Positions 53,271 to 63,664 of a stretch of 64,000 nt of DNA are shown here, in pieces. The position numbers and the translations under genes were made by a program. Numbering within the stretch: the first letter of the stretch is position 1; every line of letters begins with the position of its first letter. This stretch comes from Roseibium sp. MMSF_3412 (GTDB lineage: Bacteria; Pseudomonadota; Alphaproteobacteria; Rhizobiales; Stappiaceae): NCBI RefSeq assembly GCF_030733265.1, contig NZ_JASHJI010000007.1, forward strand, positions 62,001 to 126,000, in the 5' to 3' direction. The notes below the pieces were generated by a model. The model saw only the letters and a program-made list of their open reading frames with translations, had not been told where the DNA came from and ran no database searches.

Positions 53271-55957
53271 GACGCGTCATCCCAGGGAACGTCTTCGGAC
53301 GACGCATCGACTTCCGCCTTTTTGGCGGTTTTGGCGGTCGTCTTCTTGGCTGCAGTTTTGGCTTTGCCGTTTGCGGACGAAGCCTTCTTGCTGGTCGACT
53401 TCTTGGCCGCGGCCTTCTTCTTGCCGCCGCCCTTCGCCGCCTTTGCCGCAATAAGCTCCAACGCCTGTTCCAGCGTTACCGCCTTGGGGTCGCTGTCCCT
53501 GGGCAGGGTCGCATTGATCTTGCCGTGTTTGACATAGGGGCCGTAGCGGCCGTCATAGACGTTGACGGGTCCGCCTTCATCCGGGTGTTCGCCCAGTTCC
53601 TTCAGCGGCGTTGCGGCCGCGCCCCTGCGTCCGCCGCCCTTGGCCCGCTTTTCGGCAAGAGCATCGACCGCACGGTTGATCCCGACGGAAAAGACCTCGT
53701 CCGGAGCAGAGAGATTGGCATAGGTACCCTCATGCAGGACGAACGGGCCGTAGCGGCCGATCCCGGCCGTGATCATCTTGCCGTCTTCCGGATGAAGGCC
53801 GACCTCGCGCGGCAGGGAGAGCAACTGCAGCGCCTTGTCGAGGTCCATGTCCGGGGCGGACCAGCCCTTGGGCAGGGAAGCGCGCTTCGGTTTGGCTTCC
53901 TCGCCAAGCTGGACATAAGGACCGAAGCGGCCGTTGCGCAGCGACACGTCCTGGCCGGTTTCTGGATCCGTGCCAAGCACCTTCGGACCCTCGTCCGCAT
54001 CGCCGTCTTCGCCGTTCGGTTTGCCGAGCTGGCGGGTGAAACCGCATTCCGGATAATTCGAGCAGCCGATGAAAGCACCCCAGCGGCTGACCTTCAGCGA
54101 AAGCTGTCCCGTGTCGCAGCTCGGGCACTTGCGCGGATCGCTCCCGTCTTCCTTCGGCGGGAAGATATGCGGTCCGAGCAATTCATTGAGGGAATCTATG
54201 ACTTCGGCGACACGCAGATCCTTGATATCGTCGACCGAGCCGGAGAAGCTGGTCCAGAAGTCGCGCAGCACATCGAGCCACGACAGTTCGCCGGCCGAAA
54301 TCTTGTCGAGCTGTTCTTCCAGGCTCGCGGTGAAATCGAATTCGATATAGCGCCGGAAGAAGCTTTCCAGAAACGCGGTGACGATGCGTCCCTTGTCCTG
54401 GGGAACCAGCTGCTTCTTTTCCAGTTCAACATAGTCCCGGTCGCGCAGGGTCTGCAGCGTCGAGGCATAGGTCGACGGGCGACCGATCCCCAGCTCTTCC
54501 ATTTTCTTGACAAGGCTGGCTTCGGTGTAACGCGGCGGCGGCGTGGTAAAGTGCTGGGTCGCTTCGATGGGGTCGGACGTTCCGTCAACCGAAGTCGCCA
54601 CAAGCGTTGCGCCATTGTCGACGGCGGGCAGACGTCGGGAATTCTCGTCTTCCTCGTCGTCGCGTCCTTCCTGGTAAAGTGCCAGGAAGCCGTCGAACCG
54701 GACGACGGAGCCGGTCGCTCTGAGGTTGGCGTTCTTGCCGGAGCCGCTTGCAACGATTTCGATCGTCGTGCGCTCCAGGACGGCGGACTCCATCTGGGAG
54801 GCCATGGTGCGCTTCCAGATCAGCTCATAGAGCCGTGCCTGATCGGGATCGAGGAACCTGGCGACGTCCTTCGGCCGTCTGGCGAGGTCTGTCGGGCGGA
54901 TCGCCTCGTGCGCTTCCTGGGCGTTCTTTGCCTTGGAAGAATACGCACGCGGTTTTTCAGGCACATACTTGTCCCCGAAGTCCTGTCCGATCACGCTGCG
55001 CGCGGCGGCGATGGCCTCACCGGCAATCTGGACCCCGTCGGTTCTCATGTAGGTGATGAGACCGGAGGTCTCTCCGCCGATTGAGATGCCTTCATAGAGT
55101 TTCTGCGCCACCTGCATCGTTCGGGAGGCTGCAAAGCCGAGTTTGCGCGAGGCTTCCTGCTGCAGGGTCGATGTGGTGAACGGGGCGGCGGGATTGCGTT
55201 TCGCCGGTTTCGACGCGACGCTGTCGACCGAGAAACTCGCGGTCTCGAGCATCGATTTGATCGTTGTTGCTTCGGCCTCGTTCTTGATGTCGTGGCGGCC
55301 GATCTTGCGGCCTTCGAAACCGGTCAGTCCCGCCTGAAACATGTCCCCGGCGGGCGTCTTCATGTTGGCAAAGATCGACCAGTATTCCTGGGGCTTGAAG
55401 ATCTCGATCTCCATTTCCCGGTCGCAGATCAGGCGGAGCGCCACCGACTGCACCCGGCCCGCAGAGCGGGCTCCCGGCAGTTTGCGCCAAAGGACGGGAG
55501 AAAGCGTGAAGCCGACAAGATAGTCGAGGGCGCGACGGGCAAGATAGGCATCGACGAGAGGACCATCCAGCTGGCGCGGATTGTCCATCGCTTCCAGGAT
55601 CGCCTTTTTGGTGATCGCGTTGAACACCACACGCTCAACCTGTTTGTCCTTCAGGACGCGTTTCTTCTGCAGCACTTCAAGAACGTGCCAGGAAATTGCC
55701 TCTCCCTCGCGGTCGGGGTCGGTCGCGAGAATGAGACGATCGGCGTCCTTGACCGCATTGGCAATTTCCGACAGCCGTTTCTGGGATTTGCTGTCCACCT
55801 GCCAGCTCATCGCGAAATTTTCGTCTGGCAGAACCGAACCGTCTTTCGGAGGCAGATCGCGCACGTGGCCATAAGACGCGAGGACCGTATAATCGGTGCC
55901 GAGATATTTGTTGATCGTCTTGGCTTTCGCCGGCGATTCCACAATAACGACGTTCAT
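53267..55957 (-). CDS. topA: DNA topoisomerase I
   Basis: An 896-residue type IA topoisomerase that relaxes negative supercoils. The TOPRIM domain is MNVVIVESPAKAKTINKYLG with LATDPDREGEAISWHV. The catalytic Tyr is residue 303 in SGLITYMRTDG. One four-Cys zinc finger (CPSCDTG, GCSNYPEC) is followed by three topo C-terminal repeats (GRFGPYVQ, GRYGPFVL, GRYGPYVK) and a long Lys/Ala tail. The ATG follows GGGTAAGA. dprA lies 217 bp upstream; rnr is coupled downstream. Confidence 0.97.
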   Translation of the reverse strand: MNVVIVESPAKAKTINKYLGTDYTVLASYGHVRDLPPKDGSVLPDENFAMSWQVDSKSQKRLSEIANAVKDADRLILATDPDREGEAISWHVLEVLQKKRVLKDKQVERVVFNAITKKAILEAMDNPRQLDGPLVDAYLARRALDYLVGFTLSPVLWRKLPGARSAGRVQSVALRLICDREMEIEIFKPQEYWSIFANMKTPAGDMFQAGLTGFEGRKIGRHDIKNEAEATTIKSMLETASFSVDSVASKPAKRNPAAPFTTSTLQQEASRKLGFAASRTMQVAQKLYEGISIGGETSGLITYMRTDGVQIAGEAIAAARSVIGQDFGDKYVPEKPRAYSSKAKNAQEAHEAIRPTDLARRPKDVARFLDPDQARLYELIWKRTMASQMESAVLERTTIEIVASGSGKNANLRATGSVVRFDGFLALYQEGRDDEEDENSRRLPAVDNGATLVATSVDGTSDPIEATQHFTTPPPRYTEASLVKKMEELGIGRPSTYASTLQTLRDRDYVELEKKQLVPQDKGRIVTAFLESFFRRYIEFDFTASLEEQLDKISAGELSWLDVLRDFWTSFSGSVDDIKDLRVAEVIDSLNELLGPHIFPPKEDGSDPRKCPSCDTGQLSLKVSRWGAFIGCSNYPECGFTRQLGKPNGEDGDADEGPKVLGTDPETGQDVSLRNGRFGPYVQLGEEAKPKRASLPKGWSAPDMDLDKALQLLSLPREVGLHPEDGKMITAGIGRYGPFVLHEGTYANLSAPDEVFSVGINRAVDALAEKRAKGGGRRGAAATPLKELGEHPDEGGPVNVYDGRYGPYVKHGKINATLPRDSDPKAVTLEQALELIAAKAAKGGGKKKAAAKKSTSKKASSANGKAKTAAKKTTAKTAKKAEVDASSEDVPWDDAS

Positions 55958-56174
55958 TCTTACCCAAATAATTTTGCCGGAAACGGAGCCCCCGCCCGGT
56001 GGAGAAGGAGAATTGAGGTGCGCAGACGATCACGGATCATGCGCCGCCTGTCAAATGGACCTTTGCGCGTCCGGGGTCAAGTGACCTCGCATTTGAGGGA
56101 GTTTTCCACGGTTGAGTTGCCCACAGGGCACACACGCCGTCGGTGCCTCCGAAGCGCGGCTTCCCGGCGTCCGG

Positions 56175-57314
56175 TCACCCCATCATCAGAGAAATCTTCT
56201 GTCCTGCATGCCTCTCAAGGCGCCCGGCAAGTTCAAGTTCCAGCAATACGACGTTCACTGTGCGGGCATCGGCATTCACGAACCGGATCAATTCGTCGAG
56301 TTGCATCGGCGCGGGACCGAGGGCTTCGATGATACGCTCTCTGGTGCCATCTGCGGGGCCCTCGACAATGGCTTCGGCCCGGTGATCCTTCTCCGACATG
56401 CCGTGAAAAAGCGGCAGCTCGATCCCCGTGCGTCCCGCCAGTCCTTCCAGAACGTCCCGCGCGGATCTCGCGAGCGTCGCACCCTGGCGGATCAAGCCGT
56501 TCGCCCCTTCTGAGCGCGGGTCAAGGGGGGAGCCCGGCACTGCATAAATGTCGCGGTTCTGTTCCAGGGCGAAACGCGCGGTGTGAAGTGACCCGGAGGC
56601 CTTCGCGGCCTCGATCACGACAACGCCGAGCGAAACGCCCGAAATCAGCCTGTTTCGCCTTGGAAAGTCCCGTCCACGCGGCTTCCATCCGAAGGGCATT
56701 TCGCTAATGGCCGCACCGCCAGCGTCCAGAATAGCCGCAAGGAGTGGGCCGTGTTCAGGTGGATAAAGAACGTTCAGTCCGCCCGCGAAAACGCCAACAG
56801 TTCCGGTTGGAACCGCTGCTTCGTGCGCTGCTGCGTCAATGCCGCGCGCAAGACCCGAAGCAATCGCAAATCCGTGCGCGCCGAGGTCGCGGGCGAAGGC
56901 GGCTGCGAGCTTGCGGCCGGAAAGCGATGCGTTCCGGGCACCGATAATGGCTGCCATTTGCGGATTTGCGGTCACGGGACCTCCCTTGATCGAGAGCAAG
57001 GGCGGTGGACTGTCGATGTGTTGCAGATGGGGCGGGTAGTCGGGTTCGCCCCGGGCCACCAGCCGGGCGCCGAAGCGCCGGTGCGCCTCCAGTTCGTCGA
57101 TCGCATCCTGTTCCGAGCAGGGCCGATAGCTCCGTTTGCCGCCGCGTCTTGAAAGCGCCGGCAGAATTTCAAGAGCTTGCTCCGCCGACCCGGCATGATC
57201 CAGAAGATCACGAAACGTGGACGGACCTATGTTTTCAGATCGTATTAAACGCAGCCACGCAAGACGCTGCTCCTCGGTGAGGCAGCGTGTTTTATTCTCG
57301 TGGCTTGCGTTCAT
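56175..57314 (-). CDS. dprA: DNA processing protein DprA
   Basis: A 379-residue protein that loads RecA onto incoming single-stranded DNA. The Rossmann-like DNA-processing domain has [37 protein letters not shown] and [18 protein letters not shown], followed by [21 protein letters not shown]-terminal winged-helix (DprA_WH-like) domain is present. The start overlaps the plsY stop by 4 bp. Confidence 0.95.
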   Translation of the reverse strand: MNASHENKTRCLTEEQRLAWLRLIRSENIGPSTFRDLLDHAGSAEQALEILPALSRRGGKRSYRPCSEQDAIDELEAHRRFGARLVARGEPDYPPHLQHIDSPPPLLSIKGGPVTANPQMAAIIGARNASLSGRKLAAAFARDLGAHGFAIASGLARGIDAAAHEAAVPTGTVGVFAGGLNVLYPPEHGPLLAAILDAGGAAISEMPFGWKPRGRDFPRRNRLISGVSLGVVVIEAAKASGSLHTARFALEQNRDIYAVPGSPLDPRSEGANGLIRQGATLARSARDVLEGLAGRTGIELPLFHGMSEKDHRAEAIVEGPADGTRERIIEALGPAPMQLDELIRFVNADARTVNVVLLELELAGRLERHAGQKISLMMG

Positions 57315-57976
57315 GTGCCTCCGCTGTCTGCGTCCGCTGCGCTGGCTGGCGCCGGTTTCGATTTCGAACCGATCCGGCTTTCTTCACCGCGCAGCAGCCT
57401 GCCGATATTCTCGTGGTGCTTGATCCACAAGAGCACGGTCATGAAAAGTGTCATCTCTGCAAGTTGAAAGCGGCTCAGCACGAGATAGAGAAGGACGGGT
57501 GTTACCAGGCTCGCCGTCAGCGCCGACAGGGAAGAGTAACGGAACACCACAGCCATGCCGATCCACAATCCGACGAAGATCAAGGCCGCAGGCCAGTACA
57601 GACCCAGCAGGACGCCGATATAGGTCGCGACACCTTTGCCGCCCCTGAACTTGAGCCAGACCGGAAACAGGTGCCCCAGGAAAGCGCCAAGACCGGCAAC
57701 GAGCGCCATGTCCTGACCGTAAAGCGCGTTGACCACCAGGACGGCGACTGTCCCTTTCAGACCGTCTCCGAGCAAGGTCGCGGCTGCAAGGGATTTCTTG
57801 CCGGTTCGAAGGACATTCGTCGTGCCGATATTGCCGGATCCGATGTTGCGGATGTCTCCCAGCCCGGCCATGCGTGTCACGACAAGGCCGAACGGGATCG
57901 ATCCCAGCAGGTAGCCGAAGGCGAGGGCGGCAAGATAATAAGGCCAGGCGAACTCCCAGCTGATCGGATCAGGCAC
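57311..57976 (-). CDS. plsY: acyl-phosphate glycerol-3-phosphate acyltransferase
   Basis: A 221-residue integral membrane enzyme making lysophosphatidate from acyl-phosphate. [40 protein letters not shown], and [20 protein letters not shown] are the three signature loops. The C-terminal tail is variable and Ala/Ser-rich. I start it at GTG 57976, after GGGAGTGG; a longer open frame to 58108 is not family-like. Coupled to dprA by a 4-bp overlap. Confidence 0.95.
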   Translation of the reverse strand: MPDPISWEFAWPYYLAALAFGYLLGSIPFGLVVTRMAGLGDIRNIGSGNIGTTNVLRTGKKSLAAATLLGDGLKGTVAVLVVNALYGQDMALVAGLGAFLGHLFPVWLKFRGGKGVATYIGVLLGLYWPAALIFVGLWIGMAVVFRYSSLSALTASLVTPVLLYLVLSRFQLAEMTLFMTVLLWIKHHENIGRLLRGEESRIGSKSKPAPASAADADSGGT

Positions 57977-58133
57977 GCGAATCCACTCCCTGTCGCGCTG
58001 TGTAAATTTCAGCGGCACTGTAACCGGCTGCCGGTGCGGATCAAGTCCCGATACGGCATCCACACCGCGGCAAGCTTCGTGCAGGCGCGCGAAACCTGCA
58101 CCGCGCACGCAGGTGGCTGCAGGTTTATTCGCA

Positions 58134-58913
58134 TCACCCCTTGAGCTTGTATTTCTCCGCCTTGACGACCAGTGATCCGAACGGGGCCTTTATGCTCGCT
58201 CTGAGCGGTACGAGATAGGGTTTGTCGCCGACCGGCGCCAGCCAGATTTCCATCGACTTGTTGTTGGCAAGCTCCTGGATTGTCTTGCGTTTCGGACGAT
58301 GTCCGGAAATCGGCTCATACCGGGCGCGGCAGACAAGCACCTCGCCATTGAAGCGGCCGTCGGATGTTTTGGCCTGCCGCTTCGACTTGTAGCTCAGATG
58401 GACGTTGTAACGCTCCTTTCCATCGAACAGTTCCAGCGTGCGGTTGCAGCTCTCTGCGGAAAGACCTTTGGGTGCTGGAAAGACGGCGGCGGTCAGCGGA
58501 TCCAGGACGTTTTTCAGATGATCGGAAGTGACCTTGATCCTCTGGTTCATCCGATCCTGCGGCGGGTTCACGGCAACTTTCTGGACAGCACCCTTGCGCA
58601 TCTGCATCGAGATCGTGCCGTTTTCATCGTCGCTTTTGACTTTCAGGGCGAATTTCTTCGGCTGCAGCGTGCCGCTGGCAACGTTGCCGCGGACGTTCAC
58701 GGACCCCTTTCCATCCGACACGAGCTTGCCGAAGGCCGCGGTTCCACCGTTGGCGTCGATGGAATAGGAGCCGTTGCCGAAATCGACGGACATCACGCCG
58801 GAACCGATCGGCAGTCCGACCGCGAACAGCTTGTATTTCATGTAGAGATCGGCCGCCTGAACGGGGCTCCCCGCAACCGCGATCACAAAGAGTGTCGATA
58901 ATAACGCACGCAT
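58134..58913 (-). CDS. DUF3108 periplasmic protein
   Basis: A 259-residue protein with a signal peptide ([18 protein letters not shown]). The mature part starts [20 protein letters not shown] and ends with [20 protein letters not shown], the DUF3108 pattern. Two Cys ([16 protein letters not shown]) may form a disulfide. The function is unknown. It lies between plsY and the pyrC-like gene on the same strand, with 128 bp upstream. Confidence 0.82.
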   Translation of the reverse strand: MRALLSTLFVIAVAGSPVQAADLYMKYKLFAVGLPIGSGVMSVDFGNGSYSIDANGGTAAFGKLVSDGKGSVNVRGNVASGTLQPKKFALKVKSDDENGTISMQMRKGAVQKVAVNPPQDRMNQRIKVTSDHLKNVLDPLTAAVFPAPKGLSAESCNRTLELFDGKERYNVHLSYKSKRQAKTSDGRFNGEVLVCRARYEPISGHRPKRKTIQELANNKSMEIWLAPVGDKPYLVPLRASIKAPFGSLVVKAEKYKLKG

Positions 58914-59041
58914 GTATCAATCCATTTGTTCCCTGAATTTGCGCGGCCCGGTTGGACCGGCGCAAACTTGCAGCCTGGATTGAACACCATGTGACCTGAA
59001 TGCAGTCTGAATGCGGCGCTTGCAGGTGAGCCTGCCGCGTC

Positions 59042-60343
59042 TCAGGAGTGCGCGAACACTGTCTTGCCCGCAACAACCGTCCGCAAGACCCGCCCGGAGA
59101 ACCGGGCATCTTCGAATGGGGAATTTTTCGAATGCGATCGGATGGCGCTCTTTTCAAGCACCCACGGCCGGTCCGGATCGAACACGGCGATATCCGCCGG
59201 GGCACCCTTGGCAAGGCGCCCGGTCTCCAGTCCGAGCCTGTCGGCCGGCTTGTTTGTCATCGCGCCCAGCAAGGTGACCAGGTCGACCTGCCCGGAATGA
59301 AACAGCCGAAGGGCCGCGGCCAGCATGGTCTCAAGTCCGATGGCGCCGTCTTCCGCTTCCGCCCAGGGATGGCGTTTCGTTTCAACGTCCTGCGGATCGT
59401 GGTTGGAGCAGATGATATCGATGGTTCCGTCGGCGATTGCGGCGATCATTGCTTCGCGGTCGTCTTCATCGCGCAGGGGAGGCGACATCTTGAAGAAGGT
59501 CCGGTACGCACCGATATCGTTTTCGTTGTGCGTCAGGTGATTGATCGAAATCCCCGCCGTGATGTCCAGGCCGCGCTTCTTGCCGGTGCGCACGACATCG
59601 GCACTGTCGGACGTGGAGATCAGGTTCGCGTGATACTTGCCCTTCGACATGCCGACCAGACGAAGATCCCGTTCCAGCATGATGATCTCGGCTTCGCGAG
59701 GAACGCCGGAAAGGCCCTTCCAGCTGGCATTCAGACCAGCATTCATGACGCCGCCGGCAAGATCCGGGTCCTCCGTGTGGTGGATGACAAGCGCGTCGAA
59801 GTCGCGCGCATAGGTCATCATGCGGCGCATCACCTGCGCATTCTCGACTGACTTGTGCCCGTTCGTGAAAGCGACCGCACCGGCTTCCTGCAAAAGGCCG
59901 ATCTCCGCCATCTCGGTGCCGTTCAGTCCCTTTGTCAGCGCCGCGAGCGGATGCACGTTGACAATCGCCGTGTCCCGCGCGCGCCGGAGAATGAAGTCGA
60001 CAAGCGCCGGGTCATCGATGACCGGGTCCGTATCCGGCATCGTGCAGATCGTCGTGACGCCGCCAGCGGCCGCTGCCTGCGACGCGCTTGCAAGGGTCTC
60101 ACGGTGCTCCGCGCCGGGTTCTCCGACGGACACGCACATGTCGATCAGGCCGGGGCAGGCAATCGCCCCCTTGCAGTCGACTATTTCCGCGCCGTAGGGC
60201 GCACCCTGGTTGGCCGCTTCCGGGCCTGCCGCCAGAATGGTGCCGTCGGCAATGATGATGGAACCGGGGGCGTCCAGCTCGCGCGCCGGATCGATCACCC
60301 TGGCATTGGAAAGAACCAGCGGTCTTGGAGTATCGAGTGCCAC
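59042..60343 (-). CDS. pyrC: dihydroorotase homologue, probably catalytically inactive
   Basis: A 433-residue amidohydrolase-fold protein of the DHOase/PyrC class, 11 bp downstream of pyrB. Active dihydroorotases have DxHxH-type metal ligands; here the segment reads GLIDMCVSVGEPG, so HxH is Cys70-Val-Ser72. The later CSNHDPQ replaces the usual SDHAPH. The pseudo-enzyme is expected to form the non-catalytic scaffold of aspartate transcarbamoylase, as known for Pseudomonas PyrC'. A separate active dihydroorotase would then be needed elsewhere. Confidence 0.9.
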   Translation of the reverse strand: MALDTPRPLVLSNARVIDPARELDAPGSIIIADGTILAAGPEAANQGAPYGAEIVDCKGAIACPGLIDMCVSVGEPGAEHRETLASASQAAAAGGVTTICTMPDTDPVIDDPALVDFILRRARDTAIVNVHPLAALTKGLNGTEMAEIGLLQEAGAVAFTNGHKSVENAQVMRRMMTYARDFDALVIHHTEDPDLAGGVMNAGLNASWKGLSGVPREAEIIMLERDLRLVGMSKGKYHANLISTSDSADVVRTGKKRGLDITAGISINHLTHNENDIGAYRTFFKMSPPLRDEDDREAMIAAIADGTIDIICSNHDPQDVETKRHPWAEAEDGAIGLETMLAAALRLFHSGQVDLVTLLGAMTNKPADRLGLETGRLAKGAPADIAVFDPDRPWVLEKSAIRSHSKNSPFEDARFSGRVLRTVVAGKTVFAHS

Positions 60344-60354
60344 GGATCTTTCCT

Positions 60355-61311
60355 CTACTGGTTCGGCAGATTGGCTGCGAGGGCCTCGAGGATCGCCATT
60401 CTGACGGCGACACCCATTTCAACCTGTTCCCTGATCAGGCTTTGCGGACCATCTGCAATGGAAGCGTCGATTTCGACGCCCCGGTTCATCGGACCGGGAT
60501 GCATCACCAGGACATCGTTGCGCGCAACGGAGAGTTTCTCCGCATCGAGGCCGTAATATCGGTAGTACTCGCGCACCGAGGGAACGAAGGCGCCGTTCAT
60601 GCGCTCGCGCTGCAGCCGCAGCATCATTACGATGTCAGCATCCTTCAGTCCGGCGCGCATGTCGTTGAAGACCTCCACTCCCATCTTGGCGATCCCGGAG
60701 GGCAGCAGCGTCGACGGCGCGACGACACGGACCCGCGCGCCGAGGGCATTCAGCAGAATGATGTTCGAACGGGCGACGCGTGAATGGGCGATGTCACCGC
60801 AGATTGCCACCGTCAGCCGGGCAATCTTGCCCTTGTGACGACGGATTGTGAGCGCATCCAGAAGCGCCTGGGTCGGATGCTCGTGCGGTCCGTCACCGGC
60901 ATTGACCACCGAACAGCCGACCTTGCGTGCCAGAAGATGGACCGCGCCGGCAGCATGATGCCGGACCACCAGGAGATCGGGATGCATCGCATTGAGCGTT
61001 GCTGCCGTGTCGATCAGCGTTTCCCCCTTTTTCACCGAGGAATGCGAGACAGCCATGTTCATGACGTCCGCACCAAGCCGCTTGCCGGCAAGCTCGAACG
61101 AACTCTGCGTGCGCGTGGAGTTTTCGAAAAAGAGGTTGATCTGGGTCCGGCCCTGAAGGACCTGCTTGCGCTTGTTGACTTGCCGTGAAACCTCGACGGC
61201 TTCTTCGGCACGGTCCAGAAGGCCCAGAATTTCGTGGGGGTGAAGCCCTTCAATGCCCAGCAAATGGCGATGGGGGTAGGGGCTGTCTCGATGGGTGTCT
61301 GTCGCGGTCAT
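60355..61311 (-). CDS. pyrB: aspartate carbamoyltransferase catalytic subunit
   Basis: A 318-residue transcarbamoylase, committed step of pyrimidine synthesis. The carbamoyl-phosphate motif is [20 protein letters not shown]. The PAL/His region reads [16 protein letters not shown] and [31 protein letters not shown] is the C-terminal motif. The ATG at 61311 has TAGGGATGG upstream; the next ATG is at 61320. It is paired with the pyrC-like gene, indicating class A-type assembly. Confidence 0.96.
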   Translation of the reverse strand: MTATDTHRDSPYPHRHLLGIEGLHPHEILGLLDRAEEAVEVSRQVNKRKQVLQGRTQINLFFENSTRTQSSFELAGKRLGADVMNMAVSHSSVKKGETLIDTAATLNAMHPDLLVVRHHAAGAVHLLARKVGCSVVNAGDGPHEHPTQALLDALTIRRHKGKIARLTVAICGDIAHSRVARSNIILLNALGARVRVVAPSTLLPSGIAKMGVEVFNDMRAGLKDADIVMMLRLQRERMNGAFVPSVREYYRYYGLDAEKLSVARNDVLVMHPGPMNRGVEIDASIADGPQSLIREQVEMGVAVRMAILEALAANLPNQ

Positions 61312-61427
61312 CGAGACCATCCCTATAGGGAGAATCGGCACGGTGCACAAGTACGAATTCAACTCATGCCCGATGTCCACATGAGGCAGGTGCCCGTTCG
61401 GGGCCAGGATCTCGCTCAGGCGGGGTA

Positions 61428-61913
61428 TCAGTCCTCGGAAGCCATGACCCCGAGCCGGTCGAGAAACCCTTGCAGGATGTAGGCGGCGGCCATCTTGTCA
61501 ACGACATCGGCCCGTTTCGCGCGGCTGGAATCCGCCTCCAGCAGCGTCCGCGTGACGGCGGCTGTCGAGAGGCGTTCGTCCCAGTAGGTGATCGGAAGTT
61601 CGGTTTTCTGGGAGAGGTTTCTGGCGAATGCGCGTGTCGCCTGCGCGCGCGGGCCTTCGCTGCCGTCCATGTTCAAGGGCAATCCGAGGACAATGCCGCC
61701 GACATTCTGTTTCCCGCAAACTTCGAGCAGTTGCTCGGCATCAATCGTGAATTTCTTTCTGCGGATTGTGTCCATCGGCGTCGCAATGCCGCGGCCGATA
61801 TCCGACAGCGCAAGACCTATTGTCTTGGTGCCCAGATCGAGCCCGATCAAGCGGCCGTCACGCGGCAGGGCCGATACGAAATCTTCGATGGAAAGTGCAG
61901 GGTCGTTTGCCAT
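61428..61913 (-). CDS. ruvX: Holliday junction resolvase-like RuvX/YqgF
   Basis: A 161-residue RNase H-fold protein. [17 protein letters not shown] is the N-terminal catalytic strand, [17 protein letters not shown] is the second motif, and [11 protein letters not shown] and [16 protein letters not shown] follow. In bacteria it acts in pre-16S rRNA 5' maturation. It is leftward and separated from pyrB by 116 bp. Confidence 0.94.
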   Translation of the reverse strand: MANDPALSIEDFVSALPRDGRLIGLDLGTKTIGLALSDIGRGIATPMDTIRRKKFTIDAEQLLEVCGKQNVGGIVLGLPLNMDGSEGPRAQATRAFARNLSQKTELPITYWDERLSTAAVTRTLLEADSSRAKRADVVDKMAAAYILQGFLDRLGVMASED

Positions 61914-62053
61914 GAAGGCGCTTTATCAGGGCCGGTCCCAAAAGGCCAGTTGGAACTGTCAGGGGGACCGCTGGCTGCAACAACCCTTTCTTGCACAAAT
62001 GAAGTCAGCGTCTAAACTCAAAGCACAAAAACGCGTTTGCGCAGGAGATTTAG

Positions 62054-62758
62054 ATGAAACTCACCTGGTACGGTCATTCCGCCTTCAAGCTCGAGTTCGC
62101 AGACACATCCATCATGTTCGATCCGTTCCTCACCGGCAATCCGTCGTTTCCGGAAAGTCAGTCGGTCGATCAGGTTAGCGATGGTGTCACCCATGTGGTG
62201 CTGACGCACGGCCATGACGATCATATCGGCGATGCCATCGGGATCCTGAAGCAGAATGGCGCGCAGCTGATTTCAAACTTCGAAATCTGCATGTGGGCCG
62301 GCAGGCAGGGGATTGAAAACATCAATCCCATGAACTCCGGCGGCATGGTCGATACCGGCACATTCAAGGTCGCGCTGACGCGGGCGGACCATTCCTCATC
62401 GAAGCAGACGGACGGTGAGGCCATTTATCTCGGTAATCCGCATGGTGTCATCATCGAGGTTCCGGGAAAGAAGGTGCTCTATCACATGGGCGATACCGAC
62501 ATTTTCTCCGATATGGCGCTGATCAACGAGATCTACCGGCCCAAGATCGGGATCGTTCCGGTCGGGGACCGCTTCACCATGGGTGGCAAGGTCGCGGCCA
62601 TGGCCTGCACGCGCTTTTTCGACTTTGACACGATCGTGCCCTGTCACTTCGGAACCTTCCCGATCCTTGACCAGTCGGCTGATGCGTTCGAAACCGCCAT
62701 GGCTCCGGAGGCGGCAAGGGTGAACACGCTGATGCCGGGTGCGAGCATCGAGCTATGA
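62054..62758 (+). CDS. UPF0173 metal-dependent hydrolase
   Basis: A 234-residue metallo-beta-lactamase-fold protein. MKLTWYGHSAFKLEFADTSI is the family start, VVLTHGHDDHIGDAI is the HxHxDH site, and MGDTDIFSDMALI and PCHFGTFPILDQ carry remaining ligands. The substrate is unknown. AGGAGATTTAG precedes the ATG. The 3' end overlaps the cupin gene by 4 bp. Confidence 0.94.
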   Translation: MKLTWYGHSAFKLEFADTSIMFDPFLTGNPSFPESQSVDQVSDGVTHVVLTHGHDDHIGDAIGILKQNGAQLISNFEICMWAGRQGIENINPMNSGGMVDTGTFKVALTRADHSSSKQTDGEAIYLGNPHGVIIEVPGKKVLYHMGDTDIFSDMALINEIYRPKIGIVPVGDRFTMGGKVAAMACTRFFDFDTIVPCHFGTFPILDQSADAFETAMAPEAARVNTLMPGASIEL

Positions 62759-63303
62759 GCCGGTCGCGACATCGCGCATGCCGGCAGGGCTTCAAGATGC
62801 TGTGGGCCGGTTTCTCGATGTTGGTCTGCGCGGCGGCTCTGCCGGCTCAGGCAACGGACGGAACGGCAATACCAGCAGAAAAGCCCGAAGCTCCTGCTGC
62901 GGCCAGTGTCCAGTCATCCGCGTCCTCAAATGGATCTTATGACAAGGTTCGTGAAGTCTTTTCCGGCGACAAAACCATCGCAGGCGAAAAGATCACGTTT
63001 CCGCAAAAAGACGCTTCGGTCAGGGCAATTGTCGTGACACTGGAGCCAGGTGAAACAACGGCCTGGCATCAACATGGCGCGCCGCTCTTCGCCTATATCC
63101 TGCAAGGCGAAGTCAGCGTGTTCTACGAAGGCATCGGAGAGAAGGTCTTCGGTGAGGGGGAGGGGCTCATGGAAGCGATGGCCGTGACCCACCAGGGCAG
63201 GAACACTGCGGACGGTGAAACGCGCATTCTTGCGGTTTTCATGCTGGGAGACGGCAAGGAAGCGGTTCTTCCCGATGATGCACCGGTCAAGGGATTGCAC
63301 TAG
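62755..63303 (+). CDS. secreted cupin-domain protein
   Basis: A 182-residue protein with a probable signal peptide after a basic start (MLWAGFSMLVCAAALPAQA). The cupin motif VVTLEPGETTAWHQHGAPLF followed by AYILQGEVSVFYE gives the two His metal ligands. EGEGLMEAMAVTHQGRN holds the third. It is translationally coupled to the metallo-hydrolase, and the start overlaps that stop. Confidence 0.85.
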   Translation: MSRSRHRACRQGFKMLWAGFSMLVCAAALPAQATDGTAIPAEKPEAPAAASVQSSASSNGSYDKVREVFSGDKTIAGEKITFPQKDASVRAIVVTLEPGETTAWHQHGAPLFAYILQGEVSVFYEGIGEKVFGEGEGLMEAMAVTHQGRNTADGETRILAVFMLGDGKEAVLPDDAPVKGLH

Positions 63304-63664
63304 TCATCTGAATCTGTAGTTCGTCTCTTTTTGCTGTGGGCTTCGAACGAACTGCAAATTCAACGCACTAGTGCCCTTTTGCTGGCGTGTGGATGTGTCT
63401 GGTTCACATGGCACCAGGTCAACCGGAATGGGTAACCGGTTTTGGGAAATGCAAGTTGAGACCGGGTCTCTGAGTGATTTCACCTAGGGGCGGTGTCGAC
63501 CAAATGCTCTCTTGGACAAACATGACAAAAACCTAACGTAACACAGCCCTTTATGAACAAAATTTCACAAGTAATTCCAGGCTTGCATCTTATCTCTCAT
63601 GAGGAACGCGCCGGGCAGAAGGATGTGGTCCAACTCGGGCGCAGGCACCTCGGAGGATACGCGC
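63304..63664. other. 361-bp gap before the partial methyltransferase gene
   Basis: The stretch is moderately A/T-rich. I see no terminator or RNA. A small open frame (63553-63708, 51 codons, MNKISQVIPGLHLISHEER...) overlaps the downstream start but has no good ribosome site. It may be a spurious frame. Confidence 0.4.
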
